34,922 nt of DNA from an uncultured Tepidamorphus sp. (GCA_905479765.1 CAJQNW010000416.1:1-34922), one strand, 5' to 3'. Numbered from the stretch's first letter, positions 24,344 through 33,228 are shown. Notes: generated from the letters alone by a model not told the origin. Numbers and translations: made by a program.

Positions 24344-24547
24344 ATGATCTCGAAAGCCGAAATATTGGAGCGGGATATCCTACGCGTATTCAGATGTGCC
24401 TGCCGGCAAAATCGACCTGACATCGCCGAATTCATGCTCGCAGCATTGGAGAAGCTCGATTGCGAGGGGCCGGATTTTCCTCGGGAGCATGGCCCCTTGA
24501 TCGACGCCTACCAGGAGATTGCAGGGATCGGCACTTCGCGGCAGTAG
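24344..24547 (+). CDS. Small hypothetical soluble protein
   Basis: 67 residues from ATG 24344 with GGGGAGG a few bases upstream; the frame could start at 24287 but the ribosome site favours 24344. Predicted helical, with CACRQNRPDIAEFMLAALEKLD in the middle and two close Cys (CAC). No family recognised. About 158 bases without a supported gene separate it from the convergent MerR-type gene. Confidence 0.5.
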   Translation: MISKAEILERDILRVFRCACRQNRPDIAEFMLAALEKLDCEGPDFPREHGPLIDAYQEIAGIGTSRQ

Positions 24548-24705
24548 CCGCGCGGTGCCGGCTGTTCCGATCCATTCGGCGCCGAATTCACGCCGCGTGT
24601 GTTGAGGCCAGCAGAACGCTGCGGACCATCAGCTATGCCCGTGGCGGTAGTGCGGGCGGCTGCGGCGCAAAGGTTGATGGTGAGGCCATTGCGAATGCGA
24701 AGCGG

Positions 24706-25128
24706 TCACTGGCGGTGTTCCGACCGGCATTGTCCGTGGTCAGCTAGCACCTCGATGATTCGGCAATCGCAGACGCGGCCCCGCCCGCACTCGCTGATCA
24801 TGCGCGCCAGTTCGGCCTTCAACGTGGTCAGGCTGGCGATCCGGCGGTCGATTTCGGCCAGGTGGCTGTTGGCGATGCTGTCGACCGTGTGACACGAGGA
24901 TTGTGGCTGCTCGGACATGGCCAGCAATTCCCGGATATCGTCGATCTCGAAGCCCAGCTCGCGGGAATGCCGGATGAAATTGAGCCGATCGACCTCGGCT
25001 TGCCCATAGAGGCGCCGGTTGCTGTCGGTGCGCGGTGCCGCGGGCAGCAACCCGATCTGCTCATAATACCGGATAGTCGGCACCTTAACCGCGGTGCGAC
25101 GCGAAAGCTCGCCAATCGAAAAAGCCAC
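24706..25128 (-). CDS. MerR-family Zn/Cd/Pb-responsive regulator
   Basis: 140 residues from GTG 25128. N-terminal winged helix-turn-helix (FSIGELSRRTAVKVPTIRYYEQIGLL), long dimerisation helix, and a metal site built from C79 (SSCHTVD), C114, and C120/C122 (RVCDC), with C134 in the tail. This resembles the ZntR/CadR/PbrR group more than Hg MerR or CueR. It is divergent from the P1B-ATPase gene, with a 19-bp-spaced promoter between them, which is the classic arrangement for activation by DNA distortion. Which of Zn, Cd or Pb it prefers cannot be decided. Confidence 0.85.
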   Translation of the reverse strand: MAFSIGELSRRTAVKVPTIRYYEQIGLLPAAPRTDSNRRLYGQAEVDRLNFIRHSRELGFEIDDIRELLAMSEQPQSSCHTVDSIANSHLAEIDRRIASLTTLKAELARMISECGRGRVCDCRIIEVLADHGQCRSEHRQ

Positions 25129-25138
25129 GGAATCCCTC

Positions 25139-25169
25139 TTGATCCTCTAGTCGCTAGAGGATTTAGCAT
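25139..25169 (+). promoter_or_regulatory. MerR-type promoter/operator of the P1B-ATPase gene
   Basis: -35 TTGATC (25139-25144), 19-base spacer, -10 TAGCAT (25164-25169). The spacer region carries a perfect dyad ATCCTCTAG-TCG-CTAGAGGAT (25142-25162). A 19-base spacer with a central dyad is diagnostic of MerR-family control. Confidence 0.85.
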
Positions 25170-25196
25170 CGCGCGGTATCGAATGGAAGGACCGAG

Positions 25197-27389
25197 ATGG
25201 CAGAGCCAACCAAGACAAAGTACCGCGTTGGAGGAATGGACTGCGCGGCTTGCGCGAGCAAGATCGAGACCGCGGTAAGCCGGATCCCTGGCGTTTCCGA
25301 AGTCGGCGCCAGTTATACTGCCGGCACGTTGAACGTGGTCCATGACGCGGTTCAGTTCAGCGCCATTCAAAACGTCGTCAAATCACTGGGCTACAACATC
25401 TCGCCGGACAGTCCCGCACCACGGGCGGGCGATGAAACGCTGGACCAGATTGATCATGACCATGACCACGCCAACGGTCATCTCGATCCTGGCGACGGCC
25501 CTTGGTGGCGGACACGCAAGGCGATACTTACCCTGGCCTGCGGCTTTGCGCTGATCGTGGCCTATCTGGCAGGACGGATTGTGCCCGATGCCGGTCATTT
25601 CGCATTCATAGCCGCGCTGCTCGTCGGCCTGATACCGGTCGCGCGACGAGCGCTGGCCGGCGCCACGGCCGGCACGCCGTTCTCCATCGAAACCCTGATG
25701 ACCATTGCCGCCACCGGAGCCGTCATCATCGGCGCGACCGAGGAAGCGGCGATAGTGATCCTGTTGTTCCTTGTCGGTGAACTGCTCGAAGGCGTGGCCG
25801 CGGGCCGCGCCCGCGCCAGTATCAAGGGGCTGGCCGATCTGGTGCCCAAAACGGCGCTCCTGGTTGAAGGCGATCAGACCCGTGAAGTACCGGCAGCAGG
25901 CCTCGCAGTGAACGCGATCGTCATGGTGCGCCCCGGAGACCGGATACCTGCCGATGGCGACATCGTCGAAGGGCACAGCGCGATCGACGAATCCCCTGTC
26001 ACCGGCGAAAGCGTGCCCAAATCCAAGCAGGTGGGCGACCAGGTGTTCGCCGGCACGATCAATACCGATGCCGTGCTGAAAATACGGGTCACGGCGAGCG
26101 CGAGCGACAACACCATCGCGCGGGTCGTACGGCTGGTCGAGGAAGCCCAGGAGAGCAAGGCGCCGACCGCGCGGTTCATCGATCGCTTCTCGACGTACTA
26201 CACACCCGGCGTGCTCGTCGTCGGTGCACTGGTGGCGATCGTACCTCCCCTCCTGTTCGGGCAGTCGTGGGGCGAATGGGTCTACAAGGGCCTTGCGATC
26301 CTGCTGATCGGGTGTCCGTGCGCCCTCGTCATCTCGACGCCGGCCGCGATCGCCGCCGCGCTATCGGCCGGCGCGCGTCAGGGCCTGCTCCTCAAGGGCG
26401 GCGCGGTGCTCGAACGACTGCGCTCGATTTCGATAGTCGCGCTCGACAAGACTGGAACGCTCACCGAAGGCAAACCACAGGTGACAGACATCGTCGGGGT
26501 CGGTCGTTCGCAGAGCAAAGTGCTGTCGCTTGCGGCTGCCCTCGAGACGGGATCGAACCATCCGCTGGCGATCGCGATTCTTGCCAGGGCACAAGCCGAC
26601 AAAACGCCGATTCCGCCTGCCGCATCGGCCAGGGCCATCGCCGGCAAGGGTGTCTCAGGTAAGGTTGGCGGCGAGGACGTATTCCTCGCATCGCCTGCGG
26701 CTGCGGCCGAACGCGTCATGATCGAACCGGAACTGCAGGCAGTGATCGACGGGTTCAATGACGCCGGCAAAACTGTTTCCGTCCTCGTTGTCGGTTCGGA
26801 AGTCGCCGGCATACTGGCGATACGCGATGAACCTCGTGCCGACGCCGAGGCCGGCCTTCATGCGCTCAAGGCCGCTGGCGTCGGTGTCGTCATGCTGACC
26901 GGCGACAATGCGCGGACCGCTCGGGCAATCGGCTCGCGACTCGGCATCGAGGTTCGGGCCGGCCTGTTGCCGGAGGACAAGCAGCGCATCGTTCGCGAGT
27001 TGCAGTCCGAAGGGAAGGTGGTGGCCAAGGTCGGCGACGGTATCAACGACGCTCCAGCGCTGGCGGCGGCGGATATCGGCATCGCCATGGGCGGCGGCAC
27101 AGATGTTGCGCTCGAAACCGCCGACGCCGCGGTGCTGCATGCTCGCGTGCTCGACATCGCCGGAATGATCAACCTGTCCAAGGCGACCATGGCCAACATC
27201 TGGCAGAACATCGCGGTCTCCCTTGGTCTCAAGGCCGCCTTTTTCGTGACCACCATCGTGGGTGTAACCGGGCTCTGGCCGGCCATCCTGGCCGATACCG
27301 GTGCAACGGTGCTCGTCACCCTCAACGCGATGCGCCTGTTGGGTTGGGGCGTTCGCCACCTCCCTGCCGCCACCGCTGCGGCAACCTAG
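25197..27389 (+). CDS. zntA: Zn/Cd/Pb-translocating P1B-type ATPase
   Basis: 730-residue inner-membrane export pump. The N-terminal heavy-metal-associated domain has GMDCAACASKIE (about 13-24), then a His/Asp-rich linker DHDHDHANGH. Conserved P-type motifs: TGES near 269, transmembrane CPC in IGCPCALVISTP near 372, phosphorylation site DKTGTLT near 417, HP motif in SNHPLAIAI, GDN and GDGINDAPALAAADIGIAMG near 613. CPC plus the divergent ZntR-like regulator points to divalent Zn/Cd/Pb rather than Cu. Length and domains are complete. A hairpin lies between its stop and the convergent ZIP gene. Confidence 0.92.
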   Translation: MAEPTKTKYRVGGMDCAACASKIETAVSRIPGVSEVGASYTAGTLNVVHDAVQFSAIQNVVKSLGYNISPDSPAPRAGDETLDQIDHDHDHANGHLDPGDGPWWRTRKAILTLACGFALIVAYLAGRIVPDAGHFAFIAALLVGLIPVARRALAGATAGTPFSIETLMTIAATGAVIIGATEEAAIVILLFLVGELLEGVAAGRARASIKGLADLVPKTALLVEGDQTREVPAAGLAVNAIVMVRPGDRIPADGDIVEGHSAIDESPVTGESVPKSKQVGDQVFAGTINTDAVLKIRVTASASDNTIARVVRLVEEAQESKAPTARFIDRFSTYYTPGVLVVGALVAIVPPLLFGQSWGEWVYKGLAILLIGCPCALVISTPAAIAAALSAGARQGLLLKGGAVLERLRSISIVALDKTGTLTEGKPQVTDIVGVGRSQSKVLSLAAALETGSNHPLAIAILARAQADKTPIPPAASARAIAGKGVSGKVGGEDVFLASPAAAAERVMIEPELQAVIDGFNDAGKTVSVLVVGSEVAGILAIRDEPRADAEAGLHALKAAGVGVVMLTGDNARTARAIGSRLGIEVRAGLLPEDKQRIVRELQSEGKVVAKVGDGINDAPALAAADIGIAMGGGTDVALETADAAVLHARVLDIAGMINLSKATMANIWQNIAVSLGLKAAFFVTTIVGVTGLWPAILADTGATVLVTLNAMRLLGWGVRHLPAATAAAT

Positions 27390-27399
27390 GCATGCTTGG

Positions 27400-27422
27400 C
27401 CGCGCTGATCGAGCCAGCGCGG
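27400..27422. terminator. Hairpin between convergent genes
   Basis: CCGCGCTG, ATCGAGC loop, CAGCGCGG: perfect 8-base arms between the P1B-ATPase stop (27389) and the ZIP stop (27435). No T-run on either strand, but the position fits a shared terminator. Confidence 0.5.
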
Positions 27423-27434
27423 TCCGCGAGGGCT

Positions 27435-28643
27435 TCAGACTTTGACCAGCATGGCCGTGCCGTACATGAAGGTGACACCGAAGGCGAGCCCGGCCATGAC
27501 CGGCCATGACAGCAGAGCTGCTGTCCCGCGGCCGTCGGATCTCGCCAGATAGGCGCTGACTTCGACGACCACCTGCAGAATGGCGCCGGCTCCGATCGCC
27601 AGCGCCAGCGCCGACCATTGCGGCGCATAGGCGAGGCTTCCGATCCACAAGCCCAGGACGGCCGGTCCGCCGGCAAGCAGGGTCAGCGCCGGGAAGGTCC
27701 ACAGCGGCGGGCGCTTCTTCAGCATCGGCGCGGCGATGCCGATACCCTCAGTGATGTTGTGAATGGTGAAGCCCAGCACGAGGTAGGTGCCAAGCCCGGC
27801 CGCGCCCGCGGCGAAAGCGGCGCCGATCGCCAGTCCCTCACCGAGGTTGTGCAGGCCGATACCGAGAGCGATGAATGTCGCGAGCGTCAACCCGGCCGGC
27901 GTGCCGCCGCGGCGTCCGGCGGCCATGAGCAACAGGAAACTCGCCGCCGCGGCAAGCGCCACCATAGCCTGACCCTGGAAAATGGCGGCGGCCTCGCCAG
28001 CGAGTTCGAAAGCCTCGCCCGCTGCGTCGATCATCAGGAACACCAACAGGCCCACCGTCATCGCGAGAAGGAAGTTCATGCCGGCGCGGCCGACACCGCG
28101 CAGCGCTGGATAGAACATCAATCCGATGGCGACCGGTACGATGCCAACAAAGGCGCCCAGAAGCATTTGGCTCCAAAGCGTTGCGGCATTGGCGACCGGG
28201 GTCGGCACGGCAACGGCGATTTCATGTTCGAACGTGGCGCCGGTGTTGGTGATCATCTTCACCGCATGTGCCTCGCCAAGGACCCAGGGGTAGGGCAAGC
28301 GAATCCATGCAGTTTCGCCGCGTTCGAGGGGACCGGTCGGCTCCTGCACAAACTGCCAATAGGCGTCGTCGACCTGCACTTGAGAGATCGTCATCGGCTC
28401 CGATCCACCGGCGCGGACGAGAAGGTCGATGCCGCCGTCTGACAGGATAGTGCGCTCGAACGTTAGATTCTCCACCGGCGGTGCGCCATTGTCGAAACGG
28501 CTCAACGGATTGGCCGTAACAAGCCAGGCGATTGCAAGCGCCAGCACGGCAAGAGGTAGAAGAAGCCAGATGAGAACCGCGCGTGACCGCGCCGGCTCGA
28601 CCGGAGCCGATCCGGCTTCGGCAACAGGGCGAGTCTCGTTCAT
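27435..28643 (-). CDS. ZIP-family metal transporter with extra N-terminal extracytoplasmic domain
   Basis: 402 residues from ATG 28643, which overlaps the oxidase stop. A first membrane anchor (about 23-43) is followed by some 110 residues outside the membrane (LSRFDNGAPPVENLTFERTIL, TISQVQVDDAYWQFVQEPTG). Then comes a ZIP core of about eight helices with metal-site motifs LHNLGEGLAIGAAF and IHNITEGIGIA. ZIP proteins import Zn, Fe or Mn, in some cases by facilitated diffusion. The N-terminal domain has an immunoglobulin-like beta pattern and is not part of ordinary bacterial ZIPs such as ZupT. The metal direction and substrate are unknown. Confidence 0.85.
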   Translation of the reverse strand: MNETRPVAEAGSAPVEPARSRAVLIWLLLPLAVLALAIAWLVTANPLSRFDNGAPPVENLTFERTILSDGGIDLLVRAGGSEPMTISQVQVDDAYWQFVQEPTGPLERGETAWIRLPYPWVLGEAHAVKMITNTGATFEHEIAVAVPTPVANAATLWSQMLLGAFVGIVPVAIGLMFYPALRGVGRAGMNFLLAMTVGLLVFLMIDAAGEAFELAGEAAAIFQGQAMVALAAAASFLLLMAAGRRGGTPAGLTLATFIALGIGLHNLGEGLAIGAAFAAGAAGLGTYLVLGFTIHNITEGIGIAAPMLKKRPPLWTFPALTLLAGGPAVLGLWIGSLAYAPQWSALALAIGAGAILQVVVEVSAYLARSDGRGTAALLSWPVMAGLAFGVTFMYGTAMLVKV

Positions 28644-29782
28644 GCCACGGCCTCCTTGACATCGAAAAAGCTCATCCAGCCGAGTTCGGCGAATTCCGAC
28701 TGGTGCGCGTGGAACATGTAGAGGCCGGGTTCGTGCTCCTTGAAGGAGAACTCGAGAATGCCGCGCTGCGCCTGGCATTGGGTGATCGTGTCGACGGTAC
28801 GCAGTGTCGGCGTCAGCGTCGTGCCATGATCGTAGTAGTCGTAGAAGTTGCCATGCAAGTGGAACGAGTTGATCGGATCGAACTCGACGGCATTGACGAG
28901 ATAGACGCGCACTGGCCTATCGCGCAGGATGGGAATCGGGCGTTTCATATAAGTATGCGCGACGGTGTTGACCGCGTAGATCTCGTTCTCGTCGTCGAAA
29001 TTGGTGTCGAAGGCGTTCATCACCATGGCGAACTCCTGCCACTCGGCATTTTCCGGCGTGCCAAGCAGGCGTGAGCGGGCGATTTGCATCTGATCTGGAT
29101 GCCGCTCGGGGTCGGGATCGACGACGAAAAGCCCGTAAAGGCCCTTGTGGATGTGCCGTTTCAGGGGCAGCGCATGGCAATGGTAGAAATGGCAACCGAA
29201 CGGTTTGGCGTCGAACTCGTAGACGAACTCATCACCTGGATCGATCACACCGGCACCGGGAACGCCGTCCATCCGCGCCGAATGGATGCCGTGGAAGTGG
29301 ATCGAGTGCGGGTGAGAGCCGAAATTGCGGAAGACGATCCTCAACCGCTCTCCTTCGGTCGCCCTGAGTGCTGGACCCGGCACGCGGCCGTTGTAGGTCC
29401 AGGCCGGGAACATCACGCCGGGCGCGATCTCGATTTCTTTGTCGACGGCGTCAATCTGGAAGGTGCGCAGAACGCGCCCGTCGGGCAGCCGGGAAACCGT
29501 TCCGGTCTCCCACTCGGTCAGCATCTTGGCCGTGTCGAACCCGTTCCGCGCCTCATCGACATCGCCGACCGTCATCATCGCACCGTGGCTTGAGCCATGG
29601 CTGGACGCGTGGCCCGAACCTGCCATCCCTTGATGCGGCTTGCCGCCACCATATCCGGGTTGATTGACCTCCTGCGCGCTGCCCACTGCGGCGACGACGG
29701 ACCCGCCCGCGGCCGCTAGACCCGCTCCCAGAACCATGCGCCGGCTCAACCGTGTTCGCAGCCAATCGGAAATCTCGAACAT
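28640..29782 (-). CDS. Two-domain multicopper oxidase, Tat-exported
   Basis: 380 residues. Tat signal LSRRMVLGAGLAAAGGSVV, then a His/Gly/Ser-rich stretch (GMAGSGHASSHGSSHG). Domain 1 contains HFHG (H162, H164) and HFYHCHALPLKRH (198-210, with Cys 202); domain 2 contains HLHG (H308, H310) and MFHAHQSEF (H358, H360). The blue-copper Cys is thus in domain 1 and the matching place in domain 2 has Ala, as in two-domain oxidases related to nitrite reductase. All eight trinuclear-type His appear present across the two domains. It is the first gene of an operon with the ZIP transporter (ATGA overlap), so metal oxidation before uptake is plausible. Confidence 0.88.
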   Translation of the reverse strand: MFEISDWLRTRLSRRMVLGAGLAAAGGSVVAAVGSAQEVNQPGYGGGKPHQGMAGSGHASSHGSSHGAMMTVGDVDEARNGFDTAKMLTEWETGTVSRLPDGRVLRTFQIDAVDKEIEIAPGVMFPAWTYNGRVPGPALRATEGERLRIVFRNFGSHPHSIHFHGIHSARMDGVPGAGVIDPGDEFVYEFDAKPFGCHFYHCHALPLKRHIHKGLYGLFVVDPDPERHPDQMQIARSRLLGTPENAEWQEFAMVMNAFDTNFDDENEIYAVNTVAHTYMKRPIPILRDRPVRVYLVNAVEFDPINSFHLHGNFYDYYDHGTTLTPTLRTVDTITQCQAQRGILEFSFKEHEPGLYMFHAHQSEFAELGWMSFFDVKEAVA

Positions 29783-29970
29783 TCAGCGTTCCTGCAATTG
29801 AGAACTATTTGCAACTTAGCAGAAGCTATAATTTGAAGCAAGAGCTGCATTGTTTGGCTCAGCGCGCCGGTGCGAGCGAAATGGGTCGGCGCATCCATTC
29901 CCGGTGGCCCATGCCATCGCCGCGCGCCCGGAAGCATTCTCACAACAATGAGTTGGTCATCCGAAGGACG

Positions 29971-30297
29971 TCAGCTCGGTCGCGGACCCCACAGAATGAT
30001 TGCGACGCCGACCAGACAAACCGCAGCCCCGGTCACGTCCCAGCGGTCAGGCCGTTGGGATTCCGCCGCCCAAAGCCAGAACAGCGAAGCCGCGATGTAA
30101 ATGCCGCCATAGGCAGCATAGGCGCGGCCCGCGAAATCGCTGTCGATGCGCGTCAGCAGCCAGGCAAAGAGAGCAAGACTGGCCATGCCGGGAAAGAGCC
30201 AGAGCGGCGAGCGGTCCAGACGCAGCCAAGCCCAGAAGGCGAAGCAGCCGGCAATTTCTGCCAGCGCCGCGCCTATATAGATCGCAAGTGTCGCCAT
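29971..30297 (-). CDS. UPF0060 (YnfA-like) small membrane protein
   Basis: 108 residues from ATG 30297. Four membrane segments with the family pattern [21 protein letters not shown] at the start, [20 protein letters not shown] in the middle and [17 protein letters not shown] at the end. Members resemble small multidrug-resistance-type transporters, but the substrate is unknown. Its ATG overlaps the merR stop by one base, so it is translated from the merR mRNA and is probably controlled with the mer genes. Confidence 0.9.
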   Translation of the reverse strand: MATLAIYIGAALAEIAGCFAFWAWLRLDRSPLWLFPGMASLALFAWLLTRIDSDFAGRAYAAYGGIYIAASLFWLWAAESQRPDRWDVTGAAVCLVGVAIILWGPRPS

Positions 30298-30710
30298 CAC
30301 GATGCCAGCGCCTCCAGCACCGGGCATTCCGGTATGTCCTCGCCGGAGCATTGCGCGGCGGTCGCCGCCAGCACCTTCTCGATCCGCTTGAGGTCGGCGA
30401 TCTTGGCCCGGACATCGGCGAGGTGTTGCTCGGTCCGCTCCTTCACCTCGGCGCAGGTCTGGGTGCCGCCATCGACAAGGTCGAGCAGACCTCGGATCTG
30501 CTCGATGGAAAAGCCGAGCTCGCGGGCGCGCAGGATGAAACGCAGCCGCGAGATGTGGGCATCGTCATAGACGCGGTAACCCGACGCCGTGCGCGGTGGA
30601 TCGGGCATCATGCCGGTCTTCTCGTAATAGCGGATGGTTTCGAGATTGCAGCCCGTGCGCCTTGCCAGCTCGGCGCGCTGTAATCGCTTCCCGGAAACGT
30701 GATCGGCCAC
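30297..30710 (-). CDS. merR: Mercury-responsive MerR regulator
   Basis: 137 residues from GTG 30710. Winged helix-turn-helix ([22 protein letters not shown]) and three Hg-binding cysteines C86 (TQTC), C121 (AAQC) and C129 (IPEC), at the spacing of Hg MerR. It is divergent from merT with the classic 19-bp-spaced mer promoter between them. It represses merTPFA without Hg and activates with Hg. Co-transcribed with the UPF0060 gene. Confidence 0.92.
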   Translation of the reverse strand: MADHVSGKRLQRAELARRTGCNLETIRYYEKTGMMPDPPRTASGYRVYDDAHISRLRFILRARELGFSIEQIRGLLDLVDGGTQTCAEVKERTEQHLADVRAKIADLKRIEKVLAATAAQCSGEDIPECPVLEALAS

Positions 30711-30725
30711 TGCTCGAATTTCTCC

Positions 30726-30756
30726 TTGAGTCTGTAGTTGCTACAGACCGTAGCTT
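30726..30756 (+). promoter_or_regulatory. mer promoter/operator
   Basis: -35 TTGAGT (30726-30731), 19-base spacer, -10 TAGCTT (30751-30756). Dyad GTCTGTAG-TTG-CTACAGAC at 30730-30748 is the MerR site between the boxes. Confidence 0.88.
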
Positions 30757-30786
30757 GCTTTGGGCTGAAATTCGAGGGCGAGCCGT

Positions 30787-31185
30787 ATGAGCGAGACAAA
30801 AATCGAAACCGTGGTGCTGGACGCGCCGACGCAAGTGACAGATCGGAAGAAGGGGTGGTTTGCCGCCGGTGGTGTCGTCGGCGCGGTTCTGGCTTCAACC
30901 TGCTGCATTGCGCCGCTCGTCTTGCTGACGCTTGGCGTTTCAGGCGCCTGGATCGGCAATCTGACCGCGCTCGAGCCCTACAAGCCGATCTTCGCCGGGG
31001 TGGCACTCGTCTTCATCGGCCTCGGGTTCCGGCAGGTCTACTTCAGGGCCAAGGTCGCCTGCGAGGACGGGTCCTACTGCGCCCGCCCGGAATCCGCTCT
31101 CATCACCAAATCCGCCCTGTGGCTGTCGACCGTACTGGTCGTGCTGGCGCTGACCATCAATTGGTGGGCGCCGCTTTTCTATTAG
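30787..31185 (+). CDS. merT: Mercuric ion inner-membrane transporter MerT
   Basis: 132 residues with three membrane segments. The conserved vicinal pair C39-C40 lies in ASTCCIAPLVLLTLGVSGAWIG, and a second Cys pair (ACEDGSYC) is in the cytoplasmic loop between helices 2 and 3. MerT takes Hg(II) from periplasmic MerP and passes it to MerA. First gene after the mer promoter. The N-terminal extension of about 20 residues is polar. Confidence 0.93.
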   Translation: MSETKIETVVLDAPTQVTDRKKGWFAAGGVVGAVLASTCCIAPLVLLTLGVSGAWIGNLTALEPYKPIFAGVALVFIGLGFRQVYFRAKVACEDGSYCARPESALITKSALWLSTVLVVLALTINWWAPLFY

Positions 31186-31196
31186 GAGACACCGAT

Positions 31197-31529
31197 ATGA
31201 CGCGACTTCCCATCGTTATTGCCGGGCTGCTTGCGATCGGCGCGGCCGGCCTTCCCCATATTGCATCGGTCCCCTCGCCGATTCTCGTTGCGGCTGCGCA
31301 CGCGGCGAAAACGGAACAGACCGCTACCTTCGATGTGCCGGGCATGACCTGCGCACTCTGCCCCGTCACGGTGAGGAAAGCGATGGAAGGTGTTGAAGGC
31401 GTGAAGACAGTCGAGGTCGACTTCGATGCCAGGACGGCGACCGTGGTATTCGATCCGTCCGTGACGACCGTCGAAGCCATTGCCGCCGCTTCGGCCAATG
31501 CCGGATATCCGGCGGCGGTGAGAGGCTGA
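31197..31529 (+). CDS. merP: Periplasmic mercury-binding protein MerP
   Basis: 110 residues: signal peptide or anchor to about 36, then one HMA domain with the Hg-binding GMTCALCPVTVRKAM (C52, C55), VEGVKTVEVDFDARTATVVFD and ASANAGYPA. Binds Hg(II) in the periplasm and delivers it to MerT. Start ATG 31197 follows AGGAG in the merT-merP gap. Confidence 0.93.
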   Translation: MTRLPIVIAGLLAIGAAGLPHIASVPSPILVAAAHAAKTEQTATFDVPGMTCALCPVTVRKAMEGVEGVKTVEVDFDARTATVVFDPSVTTVEAIAAASANAGYPAAVRG

Positions 31530-31534
31530 GCCCG

Positions 31535-31844
31535 GTGAAGGACGCGACGATCCTCAGGAGCGGCATCGCCGGATCGGTCGTTGCAGCAGTCTGTTGCGCC
31601 ACGCCGGTGCTTCTTCGTCGCCCTCAGCGCTCTCGGCCTGTCAGCTTGGCTCGGTTGGATAGACTATGTGGCGATCCCGGCGCTTGCGCTGTTTCAGGAA
31701 ATAACCGCCTACGGACTGTGGCGGCGGCAGCGCACTGCGGCCTGCTGCTCACGCGAGACTCATTTCAATAAGGTAAAGTGCCTGATATGTCCGATTGCTG
31801 CTCGACGAACGACAAGCGCAAGAATGGGTACGATCTGGCCGTAA
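31535..31844 (+). pseudogene. merF: merF, frameshifted
   Basis: The first frame from GTG 31535 reads MKDATILRSGIAGSVVAAVCCATPVL, the start of MerF with its first Cys pair. At about 31608-31615 the match moves to another frame: VALSALGLSAWLGWIDYVAIPALALF, then YGLWRRQRTAACC, the second helix and second Cys pair of MerF. Joining the frames gives a normal MerF of about 80 residues. A 1-base deletion or 2-base insertion in GTGCTTCTTCGTCGCC explains it; a sequencing error is possible. MerT can supply Hg uptake without MerF. Confidence 0.82.
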
Positions 31845-33217
31845 TCGGCGCCGGCTCGGCCGGCTTTTCGGCAGCGATCACGGCCGTCGAACAAGGCGCG
31901 AATGTCGCCCTCATCGGACATGGGTTGATCGGCGGCACCTGCGTCAATGTCGGCTGTGTTCCGTCCAAGACCATGATCCGCGCCGCCGAAGCGCTGCACG
32001 GCGCCCGCGCGGCCGGGCGTTTTCCCGGCCTTGCGGGCGAAGCGAATGTCGTGGACTGGAGCCGGCTGATCGAGGCCAAGGACGATCTGGTTACAACGCT
32101 GCGCCAGAAGAAGTACATCGATCTGCTGCCCGAATATAACGGCGTTGCCTATCTCGAAGGTGTGGCCCGCCTAAACGGTCAAGGCGTTCTTGTGGGTGGT
32201 GCCGCCATTGCTGCGGACAAGATCATCGTTGCGACGGGGTCTGCGCCGAGCCTGCCGGACATTCCCGGCATTGCGGATGTCCCTTATCTCACCAGCACCA
32301 CCGCCCTGGAGCAGACCGATCAACCCACTTCGCTCATGGTCCTTGGCGGCGGCTATATCGGCTGCGAACTGGCGCAGATGTTCGCTAGGGCAGGAACGAA
32401 AGTCAGCCTCGTCACCCGGAGCCGTCTGTTGCCCGAGGCCGAGCCGGAAATCTCCGAAGCATTGACCAACTACTTAGCAGAAGACGGGATCGCGGTTCTG
32501 ACCGAACTCTCCTATCGGGCGATAGAAACTGTTGAGAACGGCGTCGAACTGTCGATCGAGCGCGAGGGTCGGCCGGAATCTCTCACGGCGCAGCATATTC
32601 TCGTCGCGACCGGCCGCAGGCCCAATTCGGCAGACCTCGGGCTGGAGGAAGCGGGGGTGGAGCTTTCCCCGAATGGCGGCATCATCGTCGATAACCGGAT
32701 GCGCACCTCGAAGCCCGGCATCTATGCGGCGGGCGACGTCACCGGCCGCGACCAGTTCGTCTACATGGCGGCCTATGGCGCCAAGCTGGCGGCGCAGAAT
32801 GCGCTGAACGGCGACAGCCTCATCTACGACAATGCGGCCATGCCTTGGGTGACATTCACCGATCCGCAGGTTGCCGGCGTCGGCCTTTCCGAGGTTCAAG
32901 CGAAGGCGCAAGGCTTCGAGACGAAAACGTCCATTGTGTCCCTCGACCAGGTGCCGCGGGCGCTTGCGACGCGTGATACGCGTGGGCTCATCAAGCTGGT
33001 CGCCGACGCAAAGACCGGCCGCCTGCTCGGCGCGCAAATCCTGGCGCCGGAAGGCGCGGACAGCATCCAGACCATGGTGCTAGCGATCAAATTTGGAATG
33101 ACCACAAAGGAGCTCGGCGAGACGATCTTTCCGTATCTTACGACAGTGGAGGGATTAAAGCTCGCCGCCCAAGGCTTCGCAAAGGATGTGGCGAAACTGT
33201 CCTGTTGCGCGGGGTGA
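31787..33217 (+). CDS. merA: Mercuric reductase MerA (no N-terminal HMA domain)
   Basis: 476 residues from ATG 31787 (GTG 31778 is an alternative). Flavoprotein disulfide reductase that reduces Hg(II) to Hg(0) with NADPH. FAD-binding GAGSAGFSAA, redox-active CVNVGC (C52, C57), NAD(P)-binding GGGYIGCELA, ATGRRPN, and the C-terminal Hg-delivery pair in LSCCAG (C473, C474) are all present. The NmerA HMA domain found in many MerA proteins is missing; instead MSDCCSTNDK contributes a short vicinal Cys pair. Enzyme appears complete and active. Confidence 0.95.
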   Translation: MSDCCSTNDKRKNGYDLAVIGAGSAGFSAAITAVEQGANVALIGHGLIGGTCVNVGCVPSKTMIRAAEALHGARAAGRFPGLAGEANVVDWSRLIEAKDDLVTTLRQKKYIDLLPEYNGVAYLEGVARLNGQGVLVGGAAIAADKIIVATGSAPSLPDIPGIADVPYLTSTTALEQTDQPTSLMVLGGGYIGCELAQMFARAGTKVSLVTRSRLLPEAEPEISEALTNYLAEDGIAVLTELSYRAIETVENGVELSIEREGRPESLTAQHILVATGRRPNSADLGLEEAGVELSPNGGIIVDNRMRTSKPGIYAAGDVTGRDQFVYMAAYGAKLAAQNALNGDSLIYDNAAMPWVTFTDPQVAGVGLSEVQAKAQGFETKTSIVSLDQVPRALATRDTRGLIKLVADAKTGRLLGAQILAPEGADSIQTMVLAIKFGMTTKELGETIFPYLTTVEGLKLAAQGFAKDVAKLSCCAG

Positions 33218-33228
33218 AAGAGCCGCAG

